Shown here piece by piece: positions 25,560 through 38,973 of a stretch of 64,000 nucleotides of DNA. A program made the position numbers and the translations under genes. The notes below the pieces were generated by a model. The model had not been told where the DNA came from. It saw only the letters and a program-made list of their open reading frames with translations, and searched no databases. Source of the DNA: Sodiomyces alkalinus F11 (Eukaryota; Ascomycota; Sordariomycetes; Glomerellales; Plectosphaerellaceae); NCBI RefSeq assembly GCF_003711515.1, contig NW_021167081.1:2846483-2910482 (forward strand). Reading direction: 5' to 3'. Numbering within the stretch: the stretch's first letter is position 1; each line of letters starts with the position of its first letter.

Positions 25560-26631
25560 TACTTTCTACGGCGTAGCGTTATCCTACTCTTCTACGTTAT
25601 CGATGTCGTTAGTATTTATATGGACTAGTATCAGAATAAGATAGAATATACCTTTAATAACCTCAAATAGCACTATAGCCTATAAAGAAGTAGACCTGTG
25701 TAGTAGCTCCTCGGGATTAAGGCTTTTCACAATTATACTATATACAAGATATAGCTATTATAAGGCGACTATATCGCTAAGCTAGAATAATCAATAGACC
25801 CTGGAAAAGAAAGCTTATACCGGCCTATATACACTAGAAAGACTGCAGAACTAATCCCTTATAACAGGAGCTTTATAGCCGTTAAAATAAATTAGTATAA
25901 GATAGGATCTATGCTATACACGGGTATAATATCGCGGCCTAATACCGCGTTTACGGTATCACAGTTATGCCGAGTTAACACTAACTCCAGGGAGGTATAT
26001 TATTATAATACCACTAAGTATTTAATCCGATATCTAGCAGGCACCTAAACCTACGCTCTAGAACTGAGGGATAGTAAAATAATTAAGGTTTATACCAACG
26101 CTTTATTCACTAATAATGCAGTGGATGGGAAAAGCAGCTAAAGGTTCGTAATACGTTTCTTTAGAGACATAATCATATAATGCACTACTGGATAAGTAAC
26201 GGTTATAATAATAATAATAGAAGTAGAGCTAATATCCCTAGTATAATGGGCTAAGGAGGGTATATTTACATAACGACGACTACTATAAATAGGTGCAGAA
26301 TTTAACGAACCATAAATACGGATACTATATAGTAATAATTAGACAATTAGCTAGTTACTAGTACATCGTTATATTAAGAACGCACTTACGATACGTGGAT
26401 ATCTATAATTACTACTTGCCTGAAGACCGTCAATAAGTGAGAATTAATGTTAGCTATATTATAAGTACCAGAATAGTAGTAGACAGATTGACTAAGGCGG
26501 TAGCCGGCGATAAATTAATACTATCTAGAGCCTAGATAGGCGTAGTAGACGTGTAGACCGCCTATAATAACGCAAGCCAGAGGAAATGTTAACGTATTAT
26601 TTAGAATGATTAGAGGACTAATTTAAATGAG
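25560..26631 (+). pseudogene. Ty1/copia remnant E (RNase H end)
   Basis: A plus frame from about 26025 to 26600 follows the usual end of copia pol: Q(Y)LAGT-like, then NASFTNNAVDGKSSQ-FVI (the ADYAGD-STSGY region), a TVxxxxxEVELISL segment (normally TEAEY) and the SNNQTIS region (normally DNQSA). Earlier parts from 25560 are more degraded. No LTR of its own is visible. The 5' LTR of D begins directly after it. Confidence 0.65.
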
Positions 26632-26636
26632 GCTAC

Positions 26637-26911
26637 TATCGTATAGGCACACAGACCATGACGTGGTCCCTAGGGGATCTATGCCTGACTAAGAGCTTCG
26701 GATCTCGGGGACCTCGGGTATCAGGATATAATAAGGGAGGATACCGGAAAAGACCGGATAGAATCAAAATAATATAGTACCTATAATAGAGTCTTTACTA
26801 CCTAAATTAAGGGCACGAGAGACTTATATAGATATAACTTAATATAATATATATACACGAGATTTCTGCTCTATTAAGGTAATTATATAATTGCAATTTT
26901 AATGTGCGATA
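26637..26911 (+). repeat. 5' LTR of element D
   Basis: This 275-bp LTR starts TATCGTATAGGCAC, a RIP form of the TGTCGCATAGGCA seen in the unmutated solo LTR near 57433. It ends GTGCGATA (originally GTGCGACA). Confidence 0.92.
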
Positions 26912-27099
26912 GTTAGAAGCCCAGTTTATAACGCCTAAACAATAGATATTAATAACGCTACCCCTATTCTACTATAAAAGTAAATACGTCTTATAAGCAC
27001 TCTTTAAATAACTATTATCGATCTAATTCGAGTAATTAAAGGATTAATTAACCTACCGATCTACCTATTAATTCATTAATTAACCGATAAACTAGTAAA

Positions 27100-28470
27100 G
27101 ATATCTTCTAATATATCTAACGCTAATTAGAAAGCGGCCGCCACTACCCTCGTTAACTAAGGGGATTAGGCGATATAGGAGCACGCTATACGCGGTAAAT
27201 CTGTCTTTTACTAGGATAACTCTGTTAAGCTAAAGCTAAGCGATAAAGAGGCCGACGTCTACCTACTTCTTAAGCCTATACAACCTAATATTCGTAAATA
27301 CGAAGCCTTTATTATAGACCTAAACGCGGCGGAGGAGGCCACGGCCACTACGTCTTCTACCGTTACAATAAAGGGCGATAAAGCTACCGATACTATAGGC
27401 TAGGACGCAGCCGCCGCTACTATAGCTACCACGGCTACCACGGCCCCCAGTAAGAAGAAAACGACCGCTTATAAGCTGGCTATAGCCGTAATAAAAGAAC
27501 CACCGATAAGGACGCCCACGTCTATTAACGACCTCTCCGAAAAGGGGCGTACGCGCTACCTATAAGATCGCCGCGTATACCGCGAGGAAAAGGCAGACTA
27601 CGACGCGTAGTAGAAGGAATTTAACGAGGTACGGTCGTATATTAAGGGGACCGTCTATACTATATTATATAACCTTACCTAGCTACAGGATAATACCGTA
27701 AATAATCTATAAGCCTAGATTACTGTCCTCTACGCGTATATAGACCGCATTCCTATACGTTTTCCGTAATAAAGCCCTAGTCTTATATTAACAATATACT
27801 ACGTCTATAAAGGCTATACCTAAGGATATAAACGGGTAGGTTATAAGCTAAAAAACAGCGATAATACAATATAAATATATAGACGTTCTAGAGATAGTAA
27901 GCGCGGACTATTAAGCGAAAAACGTATTAAAAGCTATTAGACCTATCGTCTGGGAATAAAGTAATAATTACCTAGTAAATAACTAGGATAAGATTACGGA
28001 AAATAAGCTAACGATTAACGACTTCGTAAAGGCTTCAAGGGCGGTTCTTACTAATATAAAGAGCCCATAATCCGCCGCTATAAAGCCTAGAGTTAAGAGA
28101 GGCACCTTTACTACCCTCGGGAACCTCTCCGATACTAAGGATACTACTAATAATAAAGATAATAAGAAGCGTCCTCGTAGCAATATATGTATAAAGCCTA
28201 TCCCTCCCGCGATAAGGAGGCCTTACAAGATATATAAGAATACTTATTCTACCGCCGCCCATTAGTACGTGAGGCCGGATATACGCCCTTATAGCTAGCG
28301 AGGTCGTGGGGATATTACGAAGGTTATAAAAAAGAAGATACATAGCTATACTTTTAAAAGCCGTGTAGATACCGCGATACAGAAAAGGCGGGAAGCCTTA
28401 AGGGCTATTACCGTTAGTAAGATAGAGGAGGTCTAGGAAGATTAACTCTATAATACTACGCCTATTATAA
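27100..28470 (+). pseudogene. Copia gag remnant of element D
   Basis: A plus frame reads NQKAAATTLVN from about 27126, then an Ala/Thr-rich segment, then EFNEVRSYIKGTVYTILYNL near 27620, a typical fungal copia gag helix region. A frame change near 27970 leads to a basic region (KKRPRSNICIKP) near 28165. Only Gln/Trp-type stops interrupt it. The minus-strand open stretches at 27983-28343 are shadows. Confidence 0.7.
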
Positions 28471-28549
28471 CTACTATACTATAAAATCGGCACGTTACTA
28501 AGACGGCCATAACTATAGTTTTAAAAGACCTGTCCGTTACCGTGATAGG

Positions 28550-29229
28550 GCGACTAGGCATTTACTTCTTAGATAAAGGGGGAGTGGCGTGCCCTTATAC
28601 GACGATACGATTAACATTATACTAAGGGGTATAGCTCTTTATTAACTAAGCTAAAGCATTATTATACTATGCCATTCTGGACTTAGGATTGATAATCTAC
28701 GTCTTTAATAATCGAGGCCGTTTTACGGCTATTAGACTCCCCACTAATACTTTATCTTTAGTATTCCAAGTAGGAACATAGAAGGCTCCTATCTTTAGGT
28801 ACTAAGATGTTAAGATACGTCTATAATCTCTATCCGGTATAAAGAGGCTACTATGCCTACGCGATACCGTATACTATAAGGAGTTTATTATTAATATTAT
28901 CTCGGAACGCTAGCTACGCTTATAAGGCTACCGCTAGGATACTATAAACGATATTATTATTAGCTCTACTAATAACCGGCCTATTTATAAGCTACTAGAT
29001 ATTCAGGGCTAGTATATAATCAAATACGCGGAAGCCATCGCTACCGCGTTTATGATTTTAGCACGGTATCTACGCGATAATCCGTATAGAAGATTATGAT
29101 AGCCGCGGTAACCGTAGAAGACTATAGTATACAAGTAGCACGAACGCCTCGGCTATTATAGCGTAGATACCCTTATAAAGATAGTTAACGCTATCTCGGG
29201 GGTAAGGATTAAGGGACTGCGAACTGAAG
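28550..29229 (+). pseudogene. Copia protease and GAG-pre-integrase remnant of element D
   Basis: Around 28670-28730 the frame reads AILDLGLIIYVFNNRGRF, matching the copia protease active site context (normally LDSGA-IHVFNN). Around 29130-29215 it reads HERLGYYSVDTL-KI, the GAG-pre-integrase LGH motif with His now Tyr. The frame is cut by LINE-III at 29231. Confidence 0.7.
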
Positions 29230-29749
29230 AGTTTTTTTGATTTTCGTTTGATTCATTACGCGTATACAGCCCTAAAGCTATGGCGCGGCGCCTATCGCCC
29301 TAAGGGCTTCAGGCTATTAGAAGCTAGGTACAGTAAAATAGAGCGTAATAAACAAAGGATATCCTCCGTAATAATCTGCCTAATAAAACCTAATAAGTAA
29401 AAAAACCAAAGTAAAATAACTAGACCGCAGGAATCTTGGTTTACGCCCTATACCACTCTACCGAGACTATTTTAGTAGCTAAGAGGTAGGCCTGTAAGGC
29501 TTGTATTCCTCTTTTAGTACTAAATAATAGCGGCAGAGATATCGGTAGGCCTACTAGGGCTTCCTGCAGGGCTTTTTGTTCTTCTTTATAAAAACGGCAG
29601 GATAGAATAAGGTGTGCTGTATCCAGTATAGGGGAGCCGGGACAGGAATAGCGGTCGTTAGCATAGTTTTAGGCCCTTTTGTAGTGTGTTTTCAGGTATC
29701 CGAAGCCGGTTTTTAACTACGTAAAAGCCGATTTTACCCACCTAAGGCC

Positions 29750-32700
29750 TTATATTAGTAGTGGTTTTCGGGAGAAACAGAGGTTATCGCGGACTAGTCG
29801 TCTATATAGGCGGCCTAATCAAACCGATTTGCCTCTTTTCTCCTCCTCCTCTTCGTGATTCTATAAAGTTTTCTAGTCTTAAATAAGGGCTTTAATTACC
29901 AGGCGTTTTAGGTGGCTAAGGGTAATTAAGCTAATAGATTTAGTAGCTATTTCGGGGTTTAACGCCCCTTTAGCCACTTTATCCGCTAGTCTATTCCCTC
30001 CTATGCCTATATACGAGGGGCACAACTAGATAAAAACCGAGGTGCCTAGCTATTTAAGACGAGAGATAAGGGATTTAGCTTCTATAGCCTATTATCAGGG
30101 GCGCTGAAGCTTTAGAATAGCCCCCTATAAATCGCTAAAAATATAGCACTCTAAGGGCCTAGGCGTCTGCTTAATGGTAGCGTAAAGGGCCGAAAGAATA
30201 GCGTATAATTCAGCGTCCGGGACTTCGGCAGCCGCCCCTAGGTTAAAGCCTATAGCTTTACAGGGCCTTCTAGTACTAGTCCGCTATATCATAGCGGCTA
30301 TAGCCTGCGAAGGCCTTATAGGAGGCCTAGTAGGGTGGCCTGAAGAGCCGTCGGTATAGAAAATAGCAGCCTATTCCGCTAGGCCTTATTAAATTTCAGC
30401 GAGGGCTTCGAGGTAGGCTGTTTTCTAATCGGGAGTATTAGGGCCGGTATCTATTTTAGGCCGGTCTTTAAGCGGGTAAAAGAGTCTTAGGTCCGCTATA
30501 GATTCCGAGGCCTAGGGGGCCTCCTACCTAGCCATTGGACCCTCGATATCCTAAGACTAACCTACTAAAGCCACTGTTTCTAGGCCTAGCCTATAGTGCT
30601 ATGTAGTAGGCTATAGGTTCTGAAGAAGGGTAAGGTTTTCTTAGTTTTTGTCCCCTAGCCCCCTTTAAACGCTAGCGAAGAGCTAGCGCTTAGTAGGGTG
30701 GTTCGGAAGGAACTTTAAGGTTCTAAAGGTATATAGCCTATTAGACCTAGTTAACCGAACCGCTGCTAGGGGAACTACTGCTTCGAGTTCTAAAGACCTT
30801 AAGGGGGCCCCCCTAAAAGCCCCTAGGGCCCTAACTAAAGCGCCGTACTATAGGGGCTCTAGGCGGTCCACTAGGTGTTCTTGTAGTGATTTAGGGTCCT
30901 ACTAGAGCTATAAGGTAAGATTAGCTAAGGAGGCTATATAGGCTATATATAGCTATCGTAGGGCCTTAAAGAAAAGTCCCCTCTACAAACTAGCTATCTT
31001 GTGTAGTCTATTTAGGGCCTTTAAAGCTAAGTTTAGGCGTTTTTCGATATAGGGTTCAAAGCATTGCTTAGGATTAAACTAGACCCCTAGCTACCTAATA
31101 ACACCTAGTGCGGATTTAACTAGGGGCCCCCCTATACTAACCGGAGTATCTTCTTTAGAGCGTCTTCGATAGAAGTGAATAAGCTCTGTTTTTTTAGGGT
31201 TAAAGAGGACTTGGTTAACTTTTGCTGCGTCGAAAAAAGAGGCTATAGCTTTTTTTAGGGGTTTATAGTTTTTCCTAGTTAATATAGACGCTGTAGATAG
31301 CTGAAAAACGTGGATATAGGATATCTGAAGACCCTGAAAATCCGGTCCCGCTATAACCTTTCTAATATAAATCAGGAAAAGGATAGAGAAAACAGGGGAC
31401 CCTTATAGAATCCCTATATTTAGGGGGGTAGACTTCTGAACCTAACCCTCGAAGGCTAGTTGGATCCTCCTGTTTTCTATTAAAGAGGCTACGTATTTAA
31501 CTAGGTTCCGGGGTAGTTAGAGTTTTTACAGGGTCCTAAGTAGCTAGGGACGGATAACGTGATCGAAGGCTCTTTTAATATCTAAATTCAGCGTAGAAAT
31601 CACAGGAATTTAGCGTGATTTACGCTGTTTTTTAATATCGTAGAGAAGGAGAAGGGCTATATCGATAGCAGAGTATTATTCCTTATCCCCTATTTAACTA
31701 GCGTATAGAAGGTCGTCGCGGGTATTAGCTATAAAGCTAAGCCTAGTAGCTATAACCCTCTCGACGACTTTACCTAGGTAGTTTACAAGGGCTGTAATCC
31801 TATAAGACTTAGCATTAGAATAGCCCTTCTTTCCCGGCTTCGGTAAAACGACCCCTAGGGCTTCTTTCTAGCAGGTAGGGTGGTGGCCTACTAAAAACAG
31901 TGCTGTATAAGCCTTTAAAAAGACTCCGGGGATAACCTTATAGGCATACTAGATCAGCTTCAGACTAATCCTATTCGGCCCTAGGGCTTTCCCCTTAGCA
32001 GCACCGGAAATAGCGGGTTATAGTTCGGTAACCTAGAGGCCTAGCCACTCCCACGGTCTTCTAAGGTCCTTACTACGTAATCTAGTCAGGCTCTAGGGAC
32101 AGTTAGAGGGGTAAAAGGGGCCTAGGCCCCCGAAGGACCTACAAATATAGGGGCTTTAGGGGCGTCGGTGGCGTAGGGTATTAGAAAAAGGGTCTAAAGC
32201 AGGGCGTTATATTTATCTTCGAAGGTATAGGCCTTCTATTTCGTAGGCGTCTAAATGGGTAGGATTTTCGCGTTAAGGCCGCTCTTCGTATAGTTATAGG
32301 CCTTAAAATTCTCGGGGCCTTCGGCGTAGGCTATAAAGGCCTCTTAGTGGTCGGTTTTCGCTGTTTTTACCATCCTATAATAGGCTTTTTGGGCTTCTTT
32401 CTAGGAGGTTTCCAGAGACGCTAGCCGGGTAACCGAGGCCCCCTTTTTAGCCTTTCTAACAACTCTAAAGGCCCTATTCGCTGACTTTCGCAGGGCCTTT
32501 AGCTCTTTAGAGCACCACGGTTTCGAACGCTCTACTACCTTTACCTTAGGCACCAAAGCCTTAAATACTAAGGTAATAGTATCCGAGAGGTAGCGACCTA
32601 TAGAGTCTTAGTCCGAGGCTACGGTAGCCTATTAAAGCTGCCGGTTAAGGCTAGGTTCTGGGCCCTTTAAGATACTAGACAATAGGTCCTTATCTACTAG

Positions 32701-33300
32701 CTTATAGTTATAAGCCGGTGGAAGTAACTTATTTATAGGACCTTTAGAGTCTAAAATAGACGCGGAAAGTAGGATAGCGCGGTATAGGGAGGCAGTGTTT
32801 TTGATATATTCCTATTTATTAAAGCGGAGACGATTAAAACCGGGCGTATAAAAGGCTAGGTCTATAACCGACTCTTAACGAAGATTAGACCTAAAAAAGA
32901 TCCCCTCGTTTAGGTTAACTTCTTTAGAATCCACTAAATATGTAGCTCCAAGGCTATCTAACTAGTGTCCTAGGGCCTAGGCCTTAATAGAAGCCTGGTT
33001 AGTAGTAGCTCCGCTCTACTGCTGATGGTTTCTGTTAAAGTCCCCTATAATAAGGGCAGGCCTAGGGACCTATAGGTCCTAAAGCACTCGATCCTCGGTC
33101 TAGGGCCGGCTTCTAGGGCCTGAAAAGGAGGGGAAAGAAGGGGAAGAAGTGGAAGAGGTAGGAGAGATAGAAGGGGTAGGGCTAGGAGGCCGCCCTCGGC
33201 CTATTATTTCGGGATCCTATTCTATCTAATTATAAACGTGTAGAATATAAAAGGCCTATAGATAATCAGCCTCTATAATCTAAGCGTCTATATCGTCTAT
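29750..33300 (-). pseudogene. LINE-III ORF2 remnant (endonuclease, RT, RNase H)
   Basis: On the minus strand, the RT domain spans about 32010 down to 30900 (LGPNRIS, PKPGKK-YSN-KSYRI, IDIALLLLYDI, LNIGIL-GSPVF). A C-terminal RNase H is at about 30400-29800 (IFYTDGSSGHPTRP, LECYIFSD, LADKVAKGAL). The region 33300-32050 holds the apurinic-type endonuclease and spacer and is more degraded. Stops are TAA/TAG. Confidence 0.82.
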
Positions 33301-33599
33301 AAGGTTATCGCGGTGTAAAACATCGATACTAGAGCCCTTTCTTATATAAGTAAGGACCCTAGGCTTAATAGGGAAGAACTAGGTTTTTTAGGATATAGGC
33401 GTAATAGTGTAAAGAGCAGGGTAGTTTCGGATAAACTATCCCTCTAGTATCAAGACGTAGACAGGTTCCTAAATAAGGACTATATTAGCCGAAGCCTTTG
33501 AAGCCTATTCTCGGATAGCCTCCTACACCGGGGTCTATTTATCGATATTATATTAAATACACCGAATGTCTTTCGAACTAAAAGGCCCTTTATTTATAG

Positions 33600-35050
33600 A
33601 ATTTAGGGTTTTATAGCTCGAAAGACCTTATAGTCCCTGCTAAAGGGGGGGTGCTCTCCCTTGTAGTTATCGCACTTAAAGGTCTTATACTCGTAGTCTC
33701 CGTATTATTCATACTCGCTATAGTAATAGTATTTTATCCTAAAGCCTTCAACGGCATAGATAGGGCAGGTGACTAGGCCTTTATAGGTCCCTCGGATATA
33801 CCCAAATTTCCAGCAGTTAAAGCACTAGGTCCTAGGGGTTATAGGTCTATATTTATAGACCTTTAGCCGCTAGCTGGCTATATAGAGCCCCTGTTTTACG
33901 CAGTCCTTCTACTCTTTAGTAGTAGGCACGGACATAACCACCGTGCCGTAAAACGCGTTCGGAGCCCCTAGCCACCAAGGGTTTCCTACTACCATAATGG
34001 GGTTAAAGGCGCTGATTTTAGTAGCTAGGTCCTATAAACCCAGGCCCTGTTCTAGGCTTCGGTTTAGGGCCTCTTATAGCGGCTCGGAGGGGTCAGGAGT
34101 CGGGTTATCACTACCCCTAAAGTCTCTAGCAGGCACCTATTTAATAATAGGCTAGGACTTATCGCCTATAAGCTAGGGGGGCTAGAGGGGCAGGTTTAGC
34201 TCTTTACACCACTGGTTCTAGGAGTCTAGGAGCTACTGGATGCTGTATTCCGGCCCTAGGGTTAACATAAGGTTCCTGTTAGTTAATAGGCTAATAGCCG
34301 TAACTACAGGGGTTTTTAAGGCCTTATTAAGCCTATTTCGGAGCTCGAGGGGATTAAAGTCTTCGCGGGGAATCTAGGCCCTTGCTTGGGCTAAAGAATA
34401 GCCTTAGGGACCTTTTCAGGGTTTATTAGGAGGGGTGCCCGGGGGGTCTGGGCCGGAGGTGATAGGGCCCCTAAAATAGAGGCCTAGAGGGCTATAGGGC
34501 CTTTTTTCCCTTGTAAAGCATTGCTATAAAGGGGCTTAGGCTGCTATTCTATAAGCCTACAAACTGCCTAGGCTAGCTCGTCGACCTTCTGTTCGAGTAT
34601 AGGGGGCTAGGAGGCTTTTAGTACTCCGTCGATAGTAGATTTAAGCCCTACGGATAGGGCCTTAATCTAGGGGGCAGGGTCGAGGGTATAGCCCTATTAA
34701 AGTAGCCAAAAAGTCTATTAGAGTAGTTCCTTAGCTTATGCCTTACTAGCTAAACTAGTCGACCTCTAGGACTTCGCCGAGGTTTCTCTAAGGGCTTTAG
34801 CTATTCTAGGTGCCCTTTTAGTCTATTTAGAACCTAAAAGGCTCGGTCTTTTAGCAGGGGGGGCCCTAGAAGTAAGGGGGGCCCTAGAGAGCGTTTCGAA
34901 AGCGCCTTCGGCTTCTAAGTCCGAGGGGGATTTGATTCGGGTCCTAGAGACCCATCTAGGTATAGGTGTAGAAGGACTAAGGTGTCTTTTCGAATTTAAA
35001 GGCGTAGCGAGGGTTAAATCCTCTATATTAGAGGTATTACCCATATCCAC
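33600..35050 (-). pseudogene. LINE-III ORF1 remnant (gag-like, CCHC)
   Basis: The start is probably ATG at 35048-35050 (MDMGNTSNIEDL). The same beginning occurs at 63404 in LINE-IV. The first 75 codons to 34823 are intact. Near 33860-33650 the frame shows CFNCWKFGYIRGT, CPIYAVEG and KCDNYKGEHPP, i.e. zinc knuckles with some Cys/His turned to Tyr. Such proteins bind LINE RNA. A spurious plus-strand open stretch overlaps at 34932-35189. Confidence 0.78.
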
Positions 35051-35084
35051 CTACCCTAGGCCCTTTATAATTATAGGGGTCTTA

Positions 35085-35142
35085 GGGGGGGGCGTTAGGG
35101 GGGTTAGGGGCGTTAGGGGCATTAGGGGCGTTAGGGGCGTTG
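35085..35142 (+). repeat. GGGGCGTTA minisatellite in the LINE 5' region
   Basis: About six imperfect tandem copies of GGGGCGTTA lie just upstream of LINE-III ORF1. LINE-IV has three or four copies of the complementary unit at about 63340-63375, so the array belongs to the LINE family and varies in copy number. Confidence 0.85.
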
Positions 35143-35441
35143 TTATAGCTAGCGTTATGGCTAGTGGGGCATTGTTTATGGCGTTGTAGTTAGGTGGAGG
35201 TCGAGGGTGCGGCTCTGCACGACTAAGCCTGCTGCTTTATTAGAGTAGGCGCACGGGCCACGTCAGACTTTTCCCCCGCACGCCGGGGAGCTATAGGCCT
35301 ATTTCCAGGCATTTTCGCACTCAGAATACGCCTAAATTACCGCCTACGCGATACAGAGCTATAGATAGACGTATAGAGCTTGAAAAGAGCTATGGATTGA
35401 TATAGGTTTGGAGTGGACTACGGCGTTTACGCGTACAACGT

Positions 35442-36280
35442 AATAACTGAGATACGTGAATGAAAAATGCAAAGCGTAGTCGGACTATAGAGTATAACGC
35501 GTACAGGTAATCGTAAGTGTCTATATAGATTAGGAGGGTGCTATCACTTTACCTGTTAAGGCCCAGCGAAGCCCTGGCTATTAATTTTCATAATCTAGAA
35601 GAGTCGAAATTACTACGCGGCCTATATAAGTCTATTATATTCGTTATAAACGTGTTTATAGGTTGTATATAGGATTACTACCTGTACAAAAGACACTAAG
35701 GCTTTATCCTTTATACACTAAAGGCCGTTTTTGCCCTACTTAAGACCTAATTCGACCTTAAGCTATGTATCCTACAGGCCGATTCGGAGATACTTTAGTA
35801 CCTAGAAGTCGTTACTTTCCTCGCTACTAAGGGAGTAAAAGGCTAGCTATCGGTATTGTATTTGTAGGATCAAAACAGCGTCATAGAATAGATTAAAGGC
35901 GCCGTTAAGAGAAGGGCGAGGGCTATAAGGATTAAAGCTAATCTACCTATAACTATTTAGCCTAAGATCTTTAAGACCGCTATAGATCTATATAATAGAA
36001 CCCCACGATATATTAACGAGTAAAACATATTATACGAAGACCTGCGCGGCCGTTAACTTAACCTCGTGTACCTACGAGTATACGGCTGTAAAGTCTAAAC
36101 GAAAACGCGTAATACCTAAACTAGAACGAACCGCCTATAAAGGCTAGAACCGAAGGTATAGATCAGTTATTATATTAGGTACTATTCCTAGAATAGCTTC
36201 CTTGTATAGCTGCTATATCTAACGGATATTATTACTATAAGAGATATATTCTTTAACGAAGATAAGACCTTTAACGGTAA
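35442..36280 (+). pseudogene. Copia integrase of element D, part right of LINE-III
   Basis: This continues the integrase split at 29231. The C-terminal part is clearest at about 36060-36270: LVYLRVYGCK, then YYSRNSFLVQLLYL and IRDIFFNEDK, matching copia integrase ends (normally GYSSSNSYRIW and SRDVxFDE). The core DDE residues cannot be read with certainty. Confidence 0.65.
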
Positions 36281-36818
36281 GATTAAAACGCTATAAGCTA
36301 TAGCTTCCGCTAAGAAAATTAGGAAACGCCTATAATCTATCCGTATTACCTAATCTAATAATATAACGAACACGAGCAGTCTATTATTAAGGGGTATAGC
36401 CGTAGACGTATTAGATCTTAAGTTGGAAGACTCTAATACTACCACTATTACTACGGATAAAAGCGAGGCCGTCGCTATGACTACGAGAGAGGCCACCGCT
36501 ATTAGTACGGGCACCGTTATTACTACGGACACTGCTATTAATATAGGAGAAGACTACATTACTGCTATTATTACGGGTAAAGGCAATATTACCGCTACTA
36601 CTACGGGTAAAGGCGAGGCCACCGCCATTACTACAGAAAAGCTTATTACTATTATTATAGACTATACCGCTATTACTACGGATACTTTACGGTTTACTAC
36701 TATAAAGGCTACACCGTTTCCTACGCCTCTAATATCCCTAGAATATCCTGCGCGCGCGTTCCTTATAGCGTTAGAGGTATTCCGGGGCGTAAAGGTAGAA
36801 GAAGACGATAACTATTAA
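36281..36818 (+). pseudogene. Thr-rich linker of copia pol in element D, with a surviving 131-codon frame
   Basis: The fully open stretch 36423-36818 is in frame with the integrase end before it. It encodes a Thr/Ala/Ile-rich low-complexity linker with near-repeats (TTGKGEATAITT, ITGKGNITATTT). Its survival as an ORF is explained by the rarity of Gln/Trp codons and not by selection. It is not an independent gene. Confidence 0.6.
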
Positions 36819-37079
36819 CGGGTAGCCGTGGATACCCCTAGGAGGTGCTTATCGGTAGCACGCCCGTTAGCCTCGCGGCTATTGCCCGCTCGCCTTTCTA
36901 TCGCGAGAACTATTATAAGCCTTTATACGACTAAGAAGATATAGAACGATAATACCTAGAAGGCGTTCTTTAACGCTAAAAGGACTTATAACCCTATACG
37001 TATAAAGAATTAAGCTATTAATGATAGCGATATTAGTGTTATAGATCCCTCTCTCTTTAATACCTCCTAGCCGCTATTA

Positions 37080-38780
37080 TATTTAACCCGCGAAGATCTT
37101 CCGCCTCCACTAAACCACTACCGCGATATACGCCTTTACCCATTATAGAAGCGGTAGTTATAGGCTAAGGGGGATTACCTTAAGGGCCACTAATAGATAG
37201 GCTATTAGTAGGAGGTAGGTAGTAATTAGACTAATAAGTAATAAGTCCTTACCTATAGATAGGTATATACCTACAAGTTTACTAAGGAGGTTATCCTCCT
37301 TAAGTGTAAGGTACGCCTTATAGTGTGAGGAGATTAATAAAAACGCTTAGAACTTAAAGATAACTGCACCGCTATATTAGCCTCGCGGTGCTTCCGTATA
37401 CTAAAACCTATTGCCGCCCGATTTAGACTAGAGATAAGGTAGTTCGACGCTATTAACGCGTTCGTTAATATTAGCCTTAAACAGGAAGTATTTATAAAGA
37501 TACCGTAAGGCTACGAAGTGCTAAGTAAGGTTCTACTACTACGGAAAGCCCTTTTCGGTTTTAGGGTATCGCCACTACTATAGTGAGAGGAATTTAGCGG
37601 TATACTATAGAAGATAGTATTTATAGCTATCCTTAATAACCCCTATATTATAGTCCGTGATAGTTTAATCCTATTCTTTTACGTTAACGATATCGGACTT
37701 ATCTATTATAGAAATTATAAGACTAATACCGATACCCTTAAGGCTATCCTTCAACGGAGTTGTAGGTTATCAGGAGGTAACGAAATCCGTTAGTTCCTAG
37801 GAATTAAAGTCCTGAGGGATAGAGCCACGCTTAGGTTATAGCTATTATAATCCTCTTATATAAAGAAGATCGCGGTTAAATACTACGTAGATATCCTTTA
37901 CCGGAAACTACTAAAGGTCCTATTCTTAACTATAGAACCGTTAATACCACGCGACGGCGCCCGCGGGTTAATTGCCGAGGTCCGCTAGTATGAGGGTATA
38001 TTCTGTTTAATCCTATATACCGTTATCGTGATAAGACCCGATATCGCGTTAATCTATTTAAAGCTTTCCGAATATAATATTAACCCCTCCTCTAACTAAC
38101 TTAAGAGGGCTTAATAAGTCCTATTATTCCTATACTATATAAAACACTACTGCCTAGACTTTAGTAGAGATAGTATCTTCTTAACTGTAAATAACGCGTC
38201 CTTAAGGGATAATCCAGACCGTAAGAGTCTATAAGGATATACGATAAAGCTTTTTAGCGGTACTATTAACTAGCAGGCGGGTAAGTAACCGACGGTTACG
38301 ATATCGTTAATAGAGTTAGAACTACTCGCTTTTACGGAGGCGGCTAAGGAGACGTTATTCGTTAATCGGATATTAAGGGATTTAAAGCTTCGGTTAGATT
38401 AATAATAACTATAGCTATATTATAATAATTAGTAGACTATTAACCTTATTAATAAGAAGGTATAACGCCTGCGAATAAGGCTATATCACGTTAATATTTA
38501 TAACTGGTAGGCGTGCTAGTTAGTATAGTAAGGCATCTTTAAGGTTATATACGTTAATAGAAAGGATATAATCGCGGATGGTTTAATGAACGTATTAGCG
38601 GAGGCGCGAATTAAAAGACTATAATAATAGCTTAATTCAAGGGATTTAAAGGATGGTATCGAGTGGTTAAAGTAACTACACGAAAAGATTAAACGCGCTA
38701 AAGCCGCGGCGGTAGCGATATTAAAGGACCCTAAGGGTAGAGTAGATCCGATAGATATAGATCCGATTAAGTAGACCCGG
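37080..38780 (+). pseudogene. Copia reverse transcriptase and RNase H of element D
   Basis: RT motifs are DAINAFVN (about 37450), IPQGYEV, LRKALFGFRVSP and YVNDIGLIYY at about 37680-37710 (YVDD box with Asp to Asn). RNase H follows with LQGYTIKLFSG near 38230, TVTISLIELELLAFTEAAKE near 38300-38350 and YNNQQTINL near 38420. The end reads IIADGLMNVLAE at about 38570. Frames are broken mostly by TAG/TAA. Confidence 0.85.
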
Positions 38781-38973
38781 CTAATCAGGATTCAGGAACT
38801 AATTAAGATAGAATTAAATTAAATTCTTAAATAGGGCGGATTTAGATCCCTTTTATAAAGGCGTTTTCCCTTAACCATTAATTTTATAATAGAGAAGTTA
38901 AGAGCTCTTAGTTTAAACCAAGGCGTCTGATTAGTTAGTTAACCTAGGAAAACCCACGTTAACTAAGGGGGTG

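Larger units (their letters stand above)
29232..35441 (-). mobile_element. Tad1-like LINE-III, full length, RIP-degraded, inside element D
   Basis: Its 3' end is the T-tract at 29232-29238 (A-tail on its own strand) and its 5' end is near 35441, where similarity with LINE-IV (63061 onward) starts. It has ORF1 with zinc knuckles, then ORF2 with endonuclease, reverse transcriptase and RNase H, as in the Tad1 clade. Flanks share AACTGA (29222-29227, 35445-35450), a probable imperfect target duplication. Removing it rejoins the copia integrase region. Confidence 0.9.

Noticed and set aside
36423..36818. Independent Thr-rich secreted or cell-wall protein gene
   Set aside because: It is in frame with the copia integrase before it and in the position of the integrase-RT linker, so it is part of element D.
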